Shown piece after piece: positions 40,817 through 51,829 of a stretch of 64,000 nucleotides of DNA. Made by a program: the position numbers and the translations under genes. Positions within the stretch are counted from its first letter, which is position 1. The number at the start of each line of letters is the position of its first letter. The notes below the pieces were generated by a model, which saw nothing but the letters and a program-made list of their open reading frames with translations, had not been told where the DNA came from and ran no database searches. The stretch is from Arthrobacter sp. Marseille-P9274 (lineage in GTDB: Bacteria; Actinomycetota; Actinomycetes; Actinomycetales; Micrococcaceae), in assembly GCF_946892675.1 (NCBI RefSeq), contig NZ_CAMPOV010000002.1, forward strand, positions 806,001 to 870,000, written 5' to 3'.

Positions 40817-41998
40817 GTGACTGCCGAAGCCATCAGCACCTCTCCGATCGAACTGACCAGCGAAGAAATCTTCGCCGCGCACGAAGGTGGAAAACTCGCC
40901 GTCGGACTCACCGCACCGCTGGAGTCGAAGCGCGACCTCTCCATCGCCTACACGCCGGGTGTCGCCCAGGTCAGCCGGGCGATCCACGCCGACCCGGAGC
41001 TCGCCCGCCAGTACACCTGGGCTTCGCGGCTCGTCGCCGTCGTCAGCGACGGCAGCGCCGTCCTCGGCCTCGGCAATATCGGCGCCAGCGCCTCCCTGCC
41101 TGTCATGGAGGGCAAGTCTGCGCTGTTCAAGCAGTTCGCCGGCCTGGACTCCATCCCCCTGGTCATCGAGTCCAACGACGTGGATGAGATTGTCGAAACC
41201 GTCGTGCGGATGCGCTCGAGCTTCGGTGCGGTCAACCTGGAAGACATCTCGGCGCCGCGCTGCTTCGAGATCGAAGCCCGCCTGATCGAGGCGCTGGACA
41301 TGCCCGTCATGCACGACGACCAGCACGGCACGGCCGTGGTGGTCCTCGCTGCGCTCATGAACTCGGCCACCTTCGTGGGCCGCGAGCTCTCGTCGCTGAA
41401 GGTCGCCATCTCGGGCGCCGGCGCTGCGGGCATCGCGGTAGCCGAGATCCTGCTGTCCGCAGGGATCGCAGACGTGACGATCCTGGACTCCCGCGGCGTT
41501 ATCCACACCGGCCGCGAGGACTTGACGCCGATCAAGGCGGAGTACGCCGCCCGCACCAACCCGCGCGGTACGACCGGGGGCATCGTTGAGGCGCTTGACG
41601 GCGCCGACGTCTTCATCGGCGTTTCCGCCGGCACCATCCCGGAGGAGGCGCTGGCGGGGATGTCCGACGACGCGATCGTCTTCGCGCTGTCCAACCCAGA
41701 TCCGGAGGTCCACCCGGAGATCGCGGCGAAGTACGCCAAGGTCGTAGCCACCGGCCGCAGCGACTTCCCGAACCAGATCAACAACGTGCTGGCATTCCCG
41801 GGCATCTTCCGGGGCGCCCTCGATTCCGGAGCCCGGCGCATCACGTCCGGCATGAAGGTGGCCGCGGCCAACGCCATCGCCGGCATCGCCGCGGAGGAGC
41901 TGAGCGCCGCCTACGTCATTCCGAGCCCGCTGGATCCCCGGGTCGCTCCGGCCGTCACCGCGGCCGTGAGCGCGGCGGCCGAGGACGCCAAGGCCTGA
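40817..41998 (+). CDS. NAD(P)-dependent malic enzyme
   Basis: Oxidative decarboxylation of malate to pyruvate. 393 residues from a GTG with AAAAGGA 6 nt upstream. Motifs: YTPGVAQVSRAI, SDGSAVLGLGNIGASASLPV, NLEDISAPRCFEIE, the HDDQHGTAVV region, then the nucleotide-binding VAISGAGAAGIAVAEIL. FALSNPDPEV and FPGIFRGALDSGA complete the C-terminal half. This is the short bacterial type without a phosphotransacetylase tail. Cofactor preference cannot be set by eye. Confidence 0.94.
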   Translation: MTAEAISTSPIELTSEEIFAAHEGGKLAVGLTAPLESKRDLSIAYTPGVAQVSRAIHADPELARQYTWASRLVAVVSDGSAVLGLGNIGASASLPVMEGKSALFKQFAGLDSIPLVIESNDVDEIVETVVRMRSSFGAVNLEDISAPRCFEIEARLIEALDMPVMHDDQHGTAVVVLAALMNSATFVGRELSSLKVAISGAGAAGIAVAEILLSAGIADVTILDSRGVIHTGREDLTPIKAEYAARTNPRGTTGGIVEALDGADVFIGVSAGTIPEEALAGMSDDAIVFALSNPDPEVHPEIAAKYAKVVATGRSDFPNQINNVLAFPGIFRGALDSGARRITSGMKVAAANAIAGIAAEELSAAYVIPSPLDPRVAPAVTAAVSAAAEDAKA

Positions 41999-42012
41999 GC
42001 CCAAGATCCGAA

Positions 42013-42050
42013 CCGGTGCCCGCCCCTCTTCGAAGAGCGGCGGGCACCGG
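42013..42050. terminator. Bidirectional terminator between malic enzyme and corA
   Basis: CCGGTGCCCGCC pairs with GGCGGGCACCGG around a loop that itself holds CTCTTCGAAGAG. CCTTTAAA follows. It lies between convergent genes. Confidence 0.8.
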
Positions 42051-42053
42051 CCT

Positions 42054-42911
42054 TTAAAGCCACCTGTTGCGTCTGAACGCGACGTACAGCCCCAGGCTCA
42101 TGGCGAGCATGAGCAGCAGTGCCAGCGGGTACCCCCAGAGCCAGTGGAGCTCAGGCATGAAGCGGAAGTTCATGCCGTAGACGGTCCCGACCAGCGTCGG
42201 TGCGAAGAGAATGGCGGCCCAGGCCGAGATCCGCTTGACCTGTTCGTTCTGCCGTACCGAGGTCTCGGTCATCCGCTCGGCGGCCAGCGTGGCACTGAGG
42301 CTCAGCGCATTCTGCAGCAGGGACCGGAAGGCCTGGGCCTGCTGCTTCTGGCGTACGGCCAGGTCCTGGACATGCCGCAGCCGGTGTCGCACCACCGGGT
42401 TGGACTCCGGCCCGTCCAGCTGGTCATGCATCCCGGCGAGAACCGGCTCGTAATCGGTCGTCACACGGTCGAGGATGCCGGTGAAGGCCGCCAGCGGTCC
42501 CTGCCGCAGCAGGTGCGGATTCGCTTCCAGCGCCTGGAATACCTGGTCGAGGTCGGGAAAGTTGTCCTGTTGGACGGTGATGATGAAGTCCGGCCCCAAA
42601 AAGACGTGGAGTTCGCTGAACCTGACGCGGTTCCCGTCCTCCACATAGCGGGCCGGGCGCAGGACCGCCAGCAGCGTGGACTCGAAATGTCCCAGCTTTG
42701 CCCGGGGATGGCCCAGGCGGGCGTCGTCGACGAAGAGCGCGGGAAGGCTGAATTCCCTGGCCACGGCCTCGAGTTCAGCTGGATCAGGCTTGTGCAGGCC
42801 GATCCAGCTGGTGCCGGTGAGCCGGCGGCGCGCCTCGAACGCCTCGTCGAGGCTGTCGGGGCTGAGCACCCGGACGCCGTCGACGAAGATCTTGTTCCCG
42901 GTCAGCGCCAC
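42054..42911 (-). CDS. corA: CorA-type divalent cation channel
   Basis: Magnesium/cobalt transport across the membrane. 285 residues: a cytoplasmic alpha/beta domain, a long stalk helix region (QNEQVKRISAWAAILF) and two C-terminal membrane helices joined after the signature YGMNF. The end is the basic AFRRNRWL. GTG start. It is somewhat shorter than classical CorA (about 310-350 aa) but within the bacterial range. Confidence 0.93.
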   Translation of the reverse strand: MALTGNKIFVDGVRVLSPDSLDEAFEARRRLTGTSWIGLHKPDPAELEAVAREFSLPALFVDDARLGHPRAKLGHFESTLLAVLRPARYVEDGNRVRFSELHVFLGPDFIITVQQDNFPDLDQVFQALEANPHLLRQGPLAAFTGILDRVTTDYEPVLAGMHDQLDGPESNPVVRHRLRHVQDLAVRQKQQAQAFRSLLQNALSLSATLAAERMTETSVRQNEQVKRISAWAAILFAPTLVGTVYGMNFRFMPELHWLWGYPLALLLMLAMSLGLYVAFRRNRWL

Positions 42912-42924
42912 GGCCGCTGCCGTC

Positions 42925-43176
42925 TTAGGAACGCCAGCGCGTAGTCATCATGAAGCCCACGATCGCGATCCCGAACCCGATGAGGATGTTCCAGGACCCG
43001 GCCGCCGCGATCGGCCACTGGGCCTCGGTGATGTAGAACACGATGATCCAGAACAGGCCGATCACCATGAGGCCGAACATCACCGGCTTGAACCAGACGG
43101 GGTTCGGCTTGTACTGCGGTGCCGCCGCCGCCTCGGGCCTGCGCTCGGTCCGCTTACGGGGCTTCGACTCTGGCAC
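42925..43176 (-). CDS. crgA: Cell division protein CrgA
   Basis: An 83-residue two-helix membrane protein with a basic N-terminus (MPESKPRKRTERRPE), the conserved NPVWFKPVMFGLMVIGLFWI helix and a second helix ending GFMMTTRWRS. CrgA links FtsZ-based division with peptidoglycan synthases in actinobacteria. It lies 13 nt upstream of corA on the same strand. Confidence 0.95.
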   Translation of the reverse strand: MPESKPRKRTERRPEAAAAPQYKPNPVWFKPVMFGLMVIGLFWIIVFYITEAQWPIAAAGSWNILIGFGIAIVGFMMTTRWRS

Positions 43177-43392
43177 TGATCCTCCTTGCGGTCCGGCACC
43201 AAGCCGGGCGGGCCGCCGTCGTTATGGGAAAAACGGGAAATTCCGGCTGGCCGTACAAGGTATTCTGCATAGTGAGACTTTGGAAAACCAGCACCTTCTT
43301 GCGGTTTCAGTCTAGCTAATACTGCCGGCGGCCGGCGCCAGCCCACGGGCGTATGCCTGCGGCCGCGGCAGACGGGTGATGCGTGGAGGACC

Positions 43393-44214
43393 ATGACGGA
43401 CGTGAAGGATGCAGCTGCGCCGACACGCCGGGCTGCCCACGGCAAAGCCAAGGGAAACGAACGACGGCGGCGCAGTCCGTTCCGGGTCATCGTTCAGGTG
43501 TTCGGCGAGCTGATGATTACGGCCGGGCTCGTGCTGCTGCTGTTCGTGGCCTGGGAGCTATGGTGGACCAACATCGAGTCGAACCAGAAGCAGGACGAGG
43601 CGCTCAGCAGCCTGTTCGAGGAGTTCCAGCAGGCACCCGCCGTGCCGGTGCCGCAAAACAGCGATGGCGGGGACTCGCCTGAGCCGGCCGCCCCGCCGGT
43701 GCTGGACGAACCGGCGGAGGGCGAGACTTTCGGCGTCATCTACATTCCGCGGTTCGGCGAGAATCACGCGCGGCCGCTGACCGGCGGGGTCGGGCTCGAC
43801 GTGCTCGACACGCTGGGCCTGGGGCACTACCCCGGGACGCAGATGCCCGGAGAAGTCGGGAACTTCGCCGTCGCCGGCCACCGGCAGACCCATGGGCAGG
43901 TGCTGGACCTTATCCACACCCTGGTGCCAGGCGACAAGATCTACATCCAGACCAAGGATGGCTTCTACACCTACGTGTTCCGCAACAACCAGATTGTGAT
44001 GCCGGACCAAGTGGATGTGATCGCGCCGGTGCCCACGCTACCCGACGCCAAGCCGACCGAGCGGTTCCTGACGATGACCAGCTGCAACCCGCGGTTCGGC
44101 GCCGAAGAGCGGATCATCGCCTACGCCGTCATGGACAATTGGCAGCCGGCTTCCCAGGGGCCGCCGAAGGAAATAGCGGAGCGCGTTGCCGAGTTCTATG
44201 GAAAGGGAGGCTGA
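43393..44214 (+). CDS. Class E sortase
   Basis: Membrane-anchored cysteine transpeptidase that attaches proteins to the cell wall. 273 residues: a basic cytoplasmic head, one helix (LMITAGLVLLLFVAWELWW, 40-58), a Pro/Glu-rich linker, then the sortase domain. Catalytic His163 (AGHRQTHG), Cys231 (MTSCNPRFG) and Arg240 are all present. Class E sortases act as housekeeping sortases in actinobacteria. The gene opens a likely operon with the next two. Confidence 0.93.
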   Translation: MTDVKDAAAPTRRAAHGKAKGNERRRRSPFRVIVQVFGELMITAGLVLLLFVAWELWWTNIESNQKQDEALSSLFEEFQQAPAVPVPQNSDGGDSPEPAAPPVLDEPAEGETFGVIYIPRFGENHARPLTGGVGLDVLDTLGLGHYPGTQMPGEVGNFAVAGHRQTHGQVLDLIHTLVPGDKIYIQTKDGFYTYVFRNNQIVMPDQVDVIAPVPTLPDAKPTERFLTMTSCNPRFGAEERIIAYAVMDNWQPASQGPPKEIAERVAEFYGKGG

Positions 44215-44217
44215 TCC

Positions 44218-44382
44218 ATGTACGCCTGGATCTTCCGGCATCTGCCCGGACCGCTGTGGGTGCGGATCATCCTGTCCTTGCTGCTGGTGGCCGCCGCCGT
44301 AGTACTGCTGATGGAGTACGCGTTCCCCTGGCTCTCGCAGTTCAATCCCTTGACCGACTCGACGATTGGCATTACTGAATAA
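44218..44382 (+). CDS. Small membrane protein, 54 aa
   Basis: The ORF lies 3 nt after the sortase stop and 2 nt before pabA, with GGGAGG upstream of the ATG. It begins MYAWIFRHLPGPLWVRIILS, continues as a strongly hydrophobic helix (LLLVAAAVVLLMEYAFPWLS) and ends in a short polar tail. Small proteins of this kind follow class E sortase genes in related genomes; the function is unknown. Confidence 0.85.
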   Translation: MYAWIFRHLPGPLWVRIILSLLLVAAAVVLLMEYAFPWLSQFNPLTDSTIGITE

Positions 44383-44384
44383 CC

Positions 44385-45029
44385 ATGACCACGACCCCGC
44401 GCATTCTAGTTGTCGACAACTACGACAGCTTTGTCTACACCCTGGTGGGCTACCTGCAGCAACTCGGTGCCGAGACCACCGTTGTCCGCAATGACGACGT
44501 GACCCTCGAGGAAGCCGCCGAACTGGCCACTTCCCGCGACGGCGTCCTCATCTCCCCCGGCCCGGGCAACCCCGCCGAGGCCGGCGTGTGCATCGACCTG
44601 ATCAAGTGGTGCGGCGACCGGGACAAGCCGATGCTCGGAGTCTGCCTGGGCCACCAGGCGCTGGCGGAGGCCTATGGCGGCACCGTCACGCACGCGCCCG
44701 AGCTGATGCACGGCAAGACCTCGCAGGTGCTGCACCGCGGGCAGAACGTCTTCGCCGGCGTGCCAAGCCCGTTCACCGCCACGCGCTACCACTCGCTGGC
44801 CGCGGTGCGCGAAACCATCCCCGCGGAGCTGGAGATCACCGCGGAGACCGAGGGCGGCGTGGTGATGGGCCTGGCGCACCGTTCGGCGCCGCTGTGGGGA
44901 GTGCAGTTCCACCCGGAGTCCGTGCTGACCGAGTCCGGCTACCTGATGCTGGGCAACTGGCTCGAGTCCCTCGGCATGGAGGGCGCCGCGGCCAGGGCCG
45001 CCGAGCTGAGCCCGCTCATCACGAAGTAG
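44385..45029 (+). CDS. pabA: Glutamine amidotransferase, aminodeoxychorismate/anthranilate synthase component II
   Basis: Supplies ammonia from glutamine to a chorismate-binding partner. 214 residues. The opening ILVVDNYDSFVYTLVGYL, the catalytic cysteine in GVCLGHQAL and the His-Glu pair in WGVQFHPESV are present. No component I gene is adjacent, so folate (pabA) versus tryptophan (trpG) use cannot be decided. Its position beside pknB matches the mycobacterial trpG/pabA locus. Confidence 0.9.
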   Translation: MTTTPRILVVDNYDSFVYTLVGYLQQLGAETTVVRNDDVTLEEAAELATSRDGVLISPGPGNPAEAGVCIDLIKWCGDRDKPMLGVCLGHQALAEAYGGTVTHAPELMHGKTSQVLHRGQNVFAGVPSPFTATRYHSLAAVRETIPAELEITAETEGGVVMGLAHRSAPLWGVQFHPESVLTESGYLMLGNWLESLGMEGAAARAAELSPLITK

Positions 45030-45040
45030 CCCCTGACCGG

Positions 45041-45066
45041 CCCGGCGGCAGATAACGGCCGCCGGG
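45041..45066. terminator. Hairpin between convergent pabA and pknB
   Basis: CCCGGCGGC pairs with GCCGCCGGG around an 8-nt loop. No T-run on either side. Confidence 0.5.
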
Positions 45067-45135
45067 AGCAGCTGCCGGGGTAACGGGTGGCTACAAGTGG
45101 TCGCGGCCCGCCGCTGCGGGGCGCCAGCGGATCGG

Positions 45136-47079
<1,944 letters not shown>

Positions 47080-47124
47080 CGAATACTTACCTTCCATGTT
47101 CCGATCAGCGCGAGCCGTTAGCCG

Positions 47125-48942
47125 CTAGTCTTCCGGCGTGGGCTGGGTTGTCGATTCCGAGGGCGTCTCCGTCGGAGTGGGTTCTTCGGACGGGCCGCTT
47201 GAAACGACGTAGCTGACCGTGGCCCCCTCGGAGACCTCGGAGCCTTCGGCCGGGTCCACGCTCAGGACCGTACCGGCCGGCTGGTCGCTGGCCTCTTCGC
47301 CGGCCTTCTGCGGGACCAGCCCGAGTCCGATCAGCGCCTCGCGGACCTGCTGCTCATCCTGTCCGGCCAGGCCGCCGGGAACGCTGATGGTCCCCGGGCC
47401 CTGGGAGTATGTGACGGTGATCGTGGCGCCGGGCTCGACGGCCCCGGCGGGATCGATGTCCAGCACCGTGCCCTCGGCCGCCGAGTTCTCCACCGGCTGC
47501 CCGCGCACGGCGAAGCCCATTCCGGACAGCTCGCTCCGTACTTCGTCGAACGGGCGGCCCTGGTAGGCCGCCGCCACCAGCTGGATGGTTTCGGGCGTCT
47601 GGGGCTGGGTGGGCGTCTGCGTTTCCTGCGTTTCCTGCGTCGGCTCGGCGCTCGTGGTGGTCGGCGAGGCCGAGCGGGTCGCTGTAGTGGTTCGTGTCGC
47701 GGGGGCGGACTCGGTCGATTCGCCGTCGGCGGTCAGCATGGGCACCAGCCAGGCTCCGAGCAGCGCGAAGAGCACCAGCAGGATGAGTGCCACGAATGGC
47801 CACGTCCAGGGGCTTCGGCGCTTGGGCTTGGAGGCCTCCGGCGGGGCTTGTTCACTGTCGTCGTCGAGGTCCGACTCACGCCAGGCGCGCTCCGCGCCCA
47901 ACGGGCGTTCCGCGGCCCGGGCCGCTCCTGCCGCCCCCGCAGCGCCTGCGGCAGCGCCGGCTGCTGCTCCCGCACCGACGGCGGGGAACTGCGACGTGCC
48001 GGAGTCGACGACGCGGGTGGGCGAGGTGCCGGCGGTGGGCACCGGAGCGGTCATCGCGCTGGTGGCGGAATCGGGACCGTCGAAGAGCAGCATGCCGGGC
48101 ACCGCCGCTTCGGCGGCGCGGATGTTGCCCGCGCGGATGGCGTCGGCGGCCTCGGCCAGCTTCTCGGCGTTGGCCGGGCGGTCCGCCGGATCCTTGGCCA
48201 GCATGGACATCAGCAGGGCGCGCACCGGCCGCGGCAGGCTCTCGGGCAGCGGCGGCGGCGTGTCATTGACCTGCGCCAGCGCGATGGCAATCTGCGACTC
48301 TCCGGAGAACGGGCGTGCCCCGGCGAGGCACTCGTAGCCGATGACGCCGAGCGAGTAGATGTCGCTCTGGCCGGTGGCCGTCTGGCCGGTGGCCTGCTCC
48401 GGCGCCAGGTACTGCGCGGTGCCCATCACCTGGCCCGTGGCGGTCAGCGGCACCTGGTCCGCGAGGCGGGCGATGCCGAAGTCAGTGACCTTCACCCGGC
48501 GGTCCGGGGTGATCAGCAGGTTGCCGGGCTTGACGTCTCGGTGTACAAGGCCCTGCGCGTGCGCGACGGCGAGGGCACGGGCGGTCTGCGAAATGATGGA
48601 GAGCGTCCGGTCCGGCGAGAGCACCTTTTCGCGCTCGATGATCGTGGACAGCGGCGGACCCTGCACCAGCTCCATGACCAGGTAGGCCGAGCCCTCCTCT
48701 TCGCCGTAGTCGAAGACGTTGGCGATGCCTACATGGTTCAGCAGTGCCGTGTGCCGGGCCTCGGCGCGGAAGCGGTTCAGGAATCCAGGGTCCCCCGTGT
48801 ATTCCTCCTTGAGGATCTTGATGGCGACAAGGCGTCCCAGGACCTGGTCCTGTGCCTTCCAGACCTCACCCATACCGCCGATAGCGATACGTTCAGTGAG
48901 CTGGTATCTGCCGCCTAACGTGATACCTGATGTAGGCCTCAC
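47125..48942 (-). CDS. pknA: Ser/Thr protein kinase PknA with PASTA-like repeats
   Basis: 605 residues. Kinase core: [13 protein letters not shown], Lys in [44 protein letters not shown]. An Ala-rich juxtamembrane region leads to a helix ([20 protein letters not shown]). Outside are a Thr/Ser-rich linker and two PASTA-like units (about 455-580). Mycobacterial PknA lacks PASTA units, so here both kinases could bind wall ligands. The GTG overlaps the pbpA stop (GTGA). Confidence 0.93.
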   Translation of the reverse strand: MRPTSGITLGGRYQLTERIAIGGMGEVWKAQDQVLGRLVAIKILKEEYTGDPGFLNRFRAEARHTALLNHVGIANVFDYGEEEGSAYLVMELVQGPPLSTIIEREKVLSPDRTLSIISQTARALAVAHAQGLVHRDVKPGNLLITPDRRVKVTDFGIARLADQVPLTATGQVMGTAQYLAPEQATGQTATGQSDIYSLGVIGYECLAGARPFSGESQIAIALAQVNDTPPPLPESLPRPVRALLMSMLAKDPADRPANAEKLAEAADAIRAGNIRAAEAAVPGMLLFDGPDSATSAMTAPVPTAGTSPTRVVDSGTSQFPAVGAGAAAGAAAGAAGAAGAARAAERPLGAERAWRESDLDDDSEQAPPEASKPKRRSPWTWPFVALILLVLFALLGAWLVPMLTADGESTESAPATRTTTATRSASPTTTSAEPTQETQETQTPTQPQTPETIQLVAAAYQGRPFDEVRSELSGMGFAVRGQPVENSAAEGTVLDIDPAGAVEPGATITVTYSQGPGTISVPGGLAGQDEQQVREALIGLGLVPQKAGEEASDQPAGTVLSVDPAEGSEVSEGATVSYVVSSGPSEEPTPTETPSESTTQPTPED

Positions 48943-50390
48943 TTATTCAACACCGCCTCTAGGAGTTGCCGAGCGCTTGGACTTGTCAGTTGGGACCCGG
49001 TGGCCAGATCGACGTCTTCGATGACGACGCTCACCACGGCCTCCGGGTCATCCGCCGGCGCGAACCCGGTGAACCAGGAGTTGTTGCCTTCGCTGCCGGC
49101 CAGCAGCTCGGCCGTTCCGGTCTTGCCTGCGACCTCCACGCCCGGGATGGCGGCGCGGTTCGCGATGCCGCGGTCGACGGCGTTGACCATCCACTGCTGG
49201 ATCAGCTGGGCGTTCTCGGCCGACAGGGAGCGCTGCAGCTCCTCGGGCTTCGGACTGTCGAGGACGCGCAGGTCCGGCGCCCTGACGGTACGGACGAGGT
49301 TGGGCTTCATCAGCATGCCATCGTTGGCGATCGCGCTGGTCATCATGGCGACCTGCAGCGGCGTCACGCGGACGTCGTACTGGCCGATGGCGGCCTGGGC
49401 CAGCAGGTCGTCGCTCATGCCAGTCGGGAACTGACTGGCCGTGACATTGACCGGAATATTGTAGGACTCCCCGAAGCCGAACTTCGCGGCCTGGTCGGCG
49501 ATTGCATCCTCGCCCAAATCCATGGCTATCTGCGCGAACGGCGTGTTGCAGGACTGCTCCAGCGCGAACGAGAAGTCAGCGGTGGTCCGCGCACTGCAGC
49601 CGCCGTTGACGAAGTTGGGCAGGCTGACGTTGGTGCCCGGCAGCGGCAGTTCGGCGGGATTGTCCAGCTTGCTGTTCTCGTCATACTTGCCGGATTCGAG
49701 CGCGGCGGCCGTGTCGACCAGCTTGAAGACCGATCCCGGGGCCAGCAGGCTCTCGGTTGCCGGGTTGGTGAACGGGGACAGCCCGGGGACTTCCTCGAGC
49801 TCTGCCATGTTGGCGGCGACCTCGTCCGTATTGTGGCCCGCCAGCTGGTTCGGATCGAAGCTGGGCTTCGACACCATCGCCAGGATATTGCCGGTCTTCG
49901 GCTCCATCACGACGATCGAGCCCTTCACCCCGTCGGGAATGCTGTCATAAGCGAGCTTCTGCAGCTCCGGGTCGATGGTGAGCTCAACCGAGGCGCCGGC
50001 GACCTGCGAACCCGAGAAGAGCTGCAGGATGCGGTCGTAGAAGAAATCGTTGCTGCTGCCGGACAGCTCTCCGTTCATCGCCGATTCCATCTGGGTGGCA
50101 CCGTAGACGAGCGAGTAGAAGCCGGTGAGGGGCCCGTAGAGCTCCGGGTCGTTGTAGACGCGCTGGAACTCGAACTCATCATCGGACGACGGCACCGATT
50201 CCGCGATCGGGTTGCCGGCCACCAAGATGGCCCCGCGGTTCTTGTCGAAGTCCTTGTACAGAGTGCGGCTGTTCCAGTCGTTGGCATTCAGATCGTCCGC
50301 CTCGAAGAACTGCACGACGGTGAGCGAACCGAACAGCAGGGCGAACATGGCGATGGCAATAATCCAGGTGTTGCGGATGGCCTGGTTCAT
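48939..50390 (-). CDS. pbpA: Class B penicillin-binding protein PbpA
   Basis: Peptidoglycan transpeptidase, 483 residues, with an N-terminal membrane anchor ([20 protein letters not shown]). Active-site motifs: SVFK (PGSVFKL), SCN and KTGTA ([11 protein letters not shown]). It is paired with the SEDS glycosyltransferase encoded upstream, with overlapping stop and start codons (ATGA), and it precedes pknA. This is the conserved actinobacterial order. Confidence 0.95.
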   Translation of the reverse strand: MNQAIRNTWIIAIAMFALLFGSLTVVQFFEADDLNANDWNSRTLYKDFDKNRGAILVAGNPIAESVPSSDDEFEFQRVYNDPELYGPLTGFYSLVYGATQMESAMNGELSGSSNDFFYDRILQLFSGSQVAGASVELTIDPELQKLAYDSIPDGVKGSIVVMEPKTGNILAMVSKPSFDPNQLAGHNTDEVAANMAELEEVPGLSPFTNPATESLLAPGSVFKLVDTAAALESGKYDENSKLDNPAELPLPGTNVSLPNFVNGGCSARTTADFSFALEQSCNTPFAQIAMDLGEDAIADQAAKFGFGESYNIPVNVTASQFPTGMSDDLLAQAAIGQYDVRVTPLQVAMMTSAIANDGMLMKPNLVRTVRAPDLRVLDSPKPEELQRSLSAENAQLIQQWMVNAVDRGIANRAAIPGVEVAGKTGTAELLAGSEGNNSWFTGFAPADDPEAVVSVVIEDVDLATGSQLTSPSARQLLEAVLNK

Positions 50391-51829
50391 GGTTGCTTCA
50401 CCTCCCTGGTGTTGTGTGTTCGGTTTCCATCAGTGCGGGTGCGGCTTGTCGAGCTGCGCCCTTGCACCCCGGAAACTGGCCGCGGTGGCTGCCCGGCGCC
50501 GGAGTGCCCGGGAATGGCCGGCCTGCGGGCGGCGTCGGAGATCAAGAGCAGCAGTCCGATGATCAGCCAGTTGGCGAGCAGCGAGGAGCCGCCGGCCGCC
50601 AGGAACGGAGTGGTGAGGCCGGTCAGCGGGATCAGGCGCGTCACGCCGCCGATCACCACGAAGCACTGCAGAGCCAGCGTGAAGGACAGGCCCGTCGCCA
50701 GCAGTTTGCCGAACGAATCCCTGGTCCCCAGGGCGGCACGGATGCCGCGTGTCACCAGCAGGACGTAGAGCAGCACGATGGCCGACAGGCCGACCAGCCC
50801 CAGCTCCTCCCCAAGCGCGGCAATGATCATATCGCTGTTCGCGAATGTGACGATGTCCGGCCGGCCCTGGCCGAGGCCCGTACCGGTGAGCCCTCCGCTG
50901 GCCAGCCCGAAGAGGCCTTGGACGATCTGGTGGCTGCCGCCGATCCGGTTGTAGACCTCGGGATCGAAGGCATTGATCCAGCCGTCGATGCGGGCCGTGA
51001 CATGCGGGAAGAGCTTGAACGCCACGAAGCCGCCGAAGGCGATCATCAGCAGGCCGATGAGGATCCAGCTGATGCGGCTGGTGGCCACGTAAATCATGAC
51101 CATGAAGAGGCCGAAGAACAGGATCGAGGAGCCGAGGTCCCGCTGGAAGATCAGCACGCCGATGCTGACGAGCCAGGCGACGACCATCGGGCCGAGGTCG
51201 CGCCAGCGGGGCAGCTGCAACGGGCCCACCTTCTTGCCCGCCAGCAGGATCAGATCCCGGTTGGTGGATAGATACCCCGCGAAGAATATAGCCAAGGTGA
51301 TCTTTGCGATCTCACCCGGCTGGAACGTCGCGAACCCTAGGTTGACCCAGATCCGGGCGCCGTTAAGCTCCACGCCGACGCCGGGAAGCAGCGGTAGCAT
51401 GAGCAAAACGGCGCTGATTATCAGCGAGATATACGTGAACCGACGCAATATGCGATGGTCCCGCAGGAGCCAAATGAGGGCGATCATGGCGGCGATTGCG
51501 AGCCCGGTCCACATCAGCTGGCGTGCGGCGGCGGCATCGCCGGTGGCGATGTCCAACCGGTGGATCATGGCCAGTCCGATGCCGTTGAGGGCGATCACGA
51601 TCGGAAGTATTACCGGATCGGCATACTTTGCCCTGAGCCGCAGCACGATATGCACGGCCAGCGCCACCGCGGACAGAGTGATGCACTGCGCGAAGAAATC
51701 CTGGTCGAAGGCGCGGTCCTGGTCGAGGCCCACCAGCATGTTCGCACCCACGCCTACAACGAGGGCAAGCAGGAGGAGCAGAAGCTCCGTATTGCGGCGG
51801 GACTTAGGGGCGGTCTGCAGTTCACTCAT
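50387..51829 (-). CDS. rodA: SEDS-family peptidoglycan glycosyltransferase (RodA/FtsW)
   Basis: A polytopic membrane protein, 480 residues, that polymerises lipid II. Hallmarks: NGIGLAMIHRLD, WVNLGFATFQPGEIAKITLA, RDLGSSILFFGLF and LGEELGLVG, with a Pro/Arg-rich C-terminal tail. The ATG at 51829 follows AGGTGG; a GTG 9 nt upstream is part of that site. It overlaps the end of pstP by 8 nt and pbpA by 4. Confidence 0.94.
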   Translation of the reverse strand: MSELQTAPKSRRNTELLLLLLALVVGVGANMLVGLDQDRAFDQDFFAQCITLSAVALAVHIVLRLRAKYADPVILPIVIALNGIGLAMIHRLDIATGDAAAARQLMWTGLAIAAMIALIWLLRDHRILRRFTYISLIISAVLLMLPLLPGVGVELNGARIWVNLGFATFQPGEIAKITLAIFFAGYLSTNRDLILLAGKKVGPLQLPRWRDLGPMVVAWLVSIGVLIFQRDLGSSILFFGLFMVMIYVATSRISWILIGLLMIAFGGFVAFKLFPHVTARIDGWINAFDPEVYNRIGGSHQIVQGLFGLASGGLTGTGLGQGRPDIVTFANSDMIIAALGEELGLVGLSAIVLLYVLLVTRGIRAALGTRDSFGKLLATGLSFTLALQCFVVIGGVTRLIPLTGLTTPFLAAGGSSLLANWLIIGLLLLISDAARRPAIPGHSGAGQPPRPVSGVQGRSSTSRTRTDGNRTHNTREVKQP

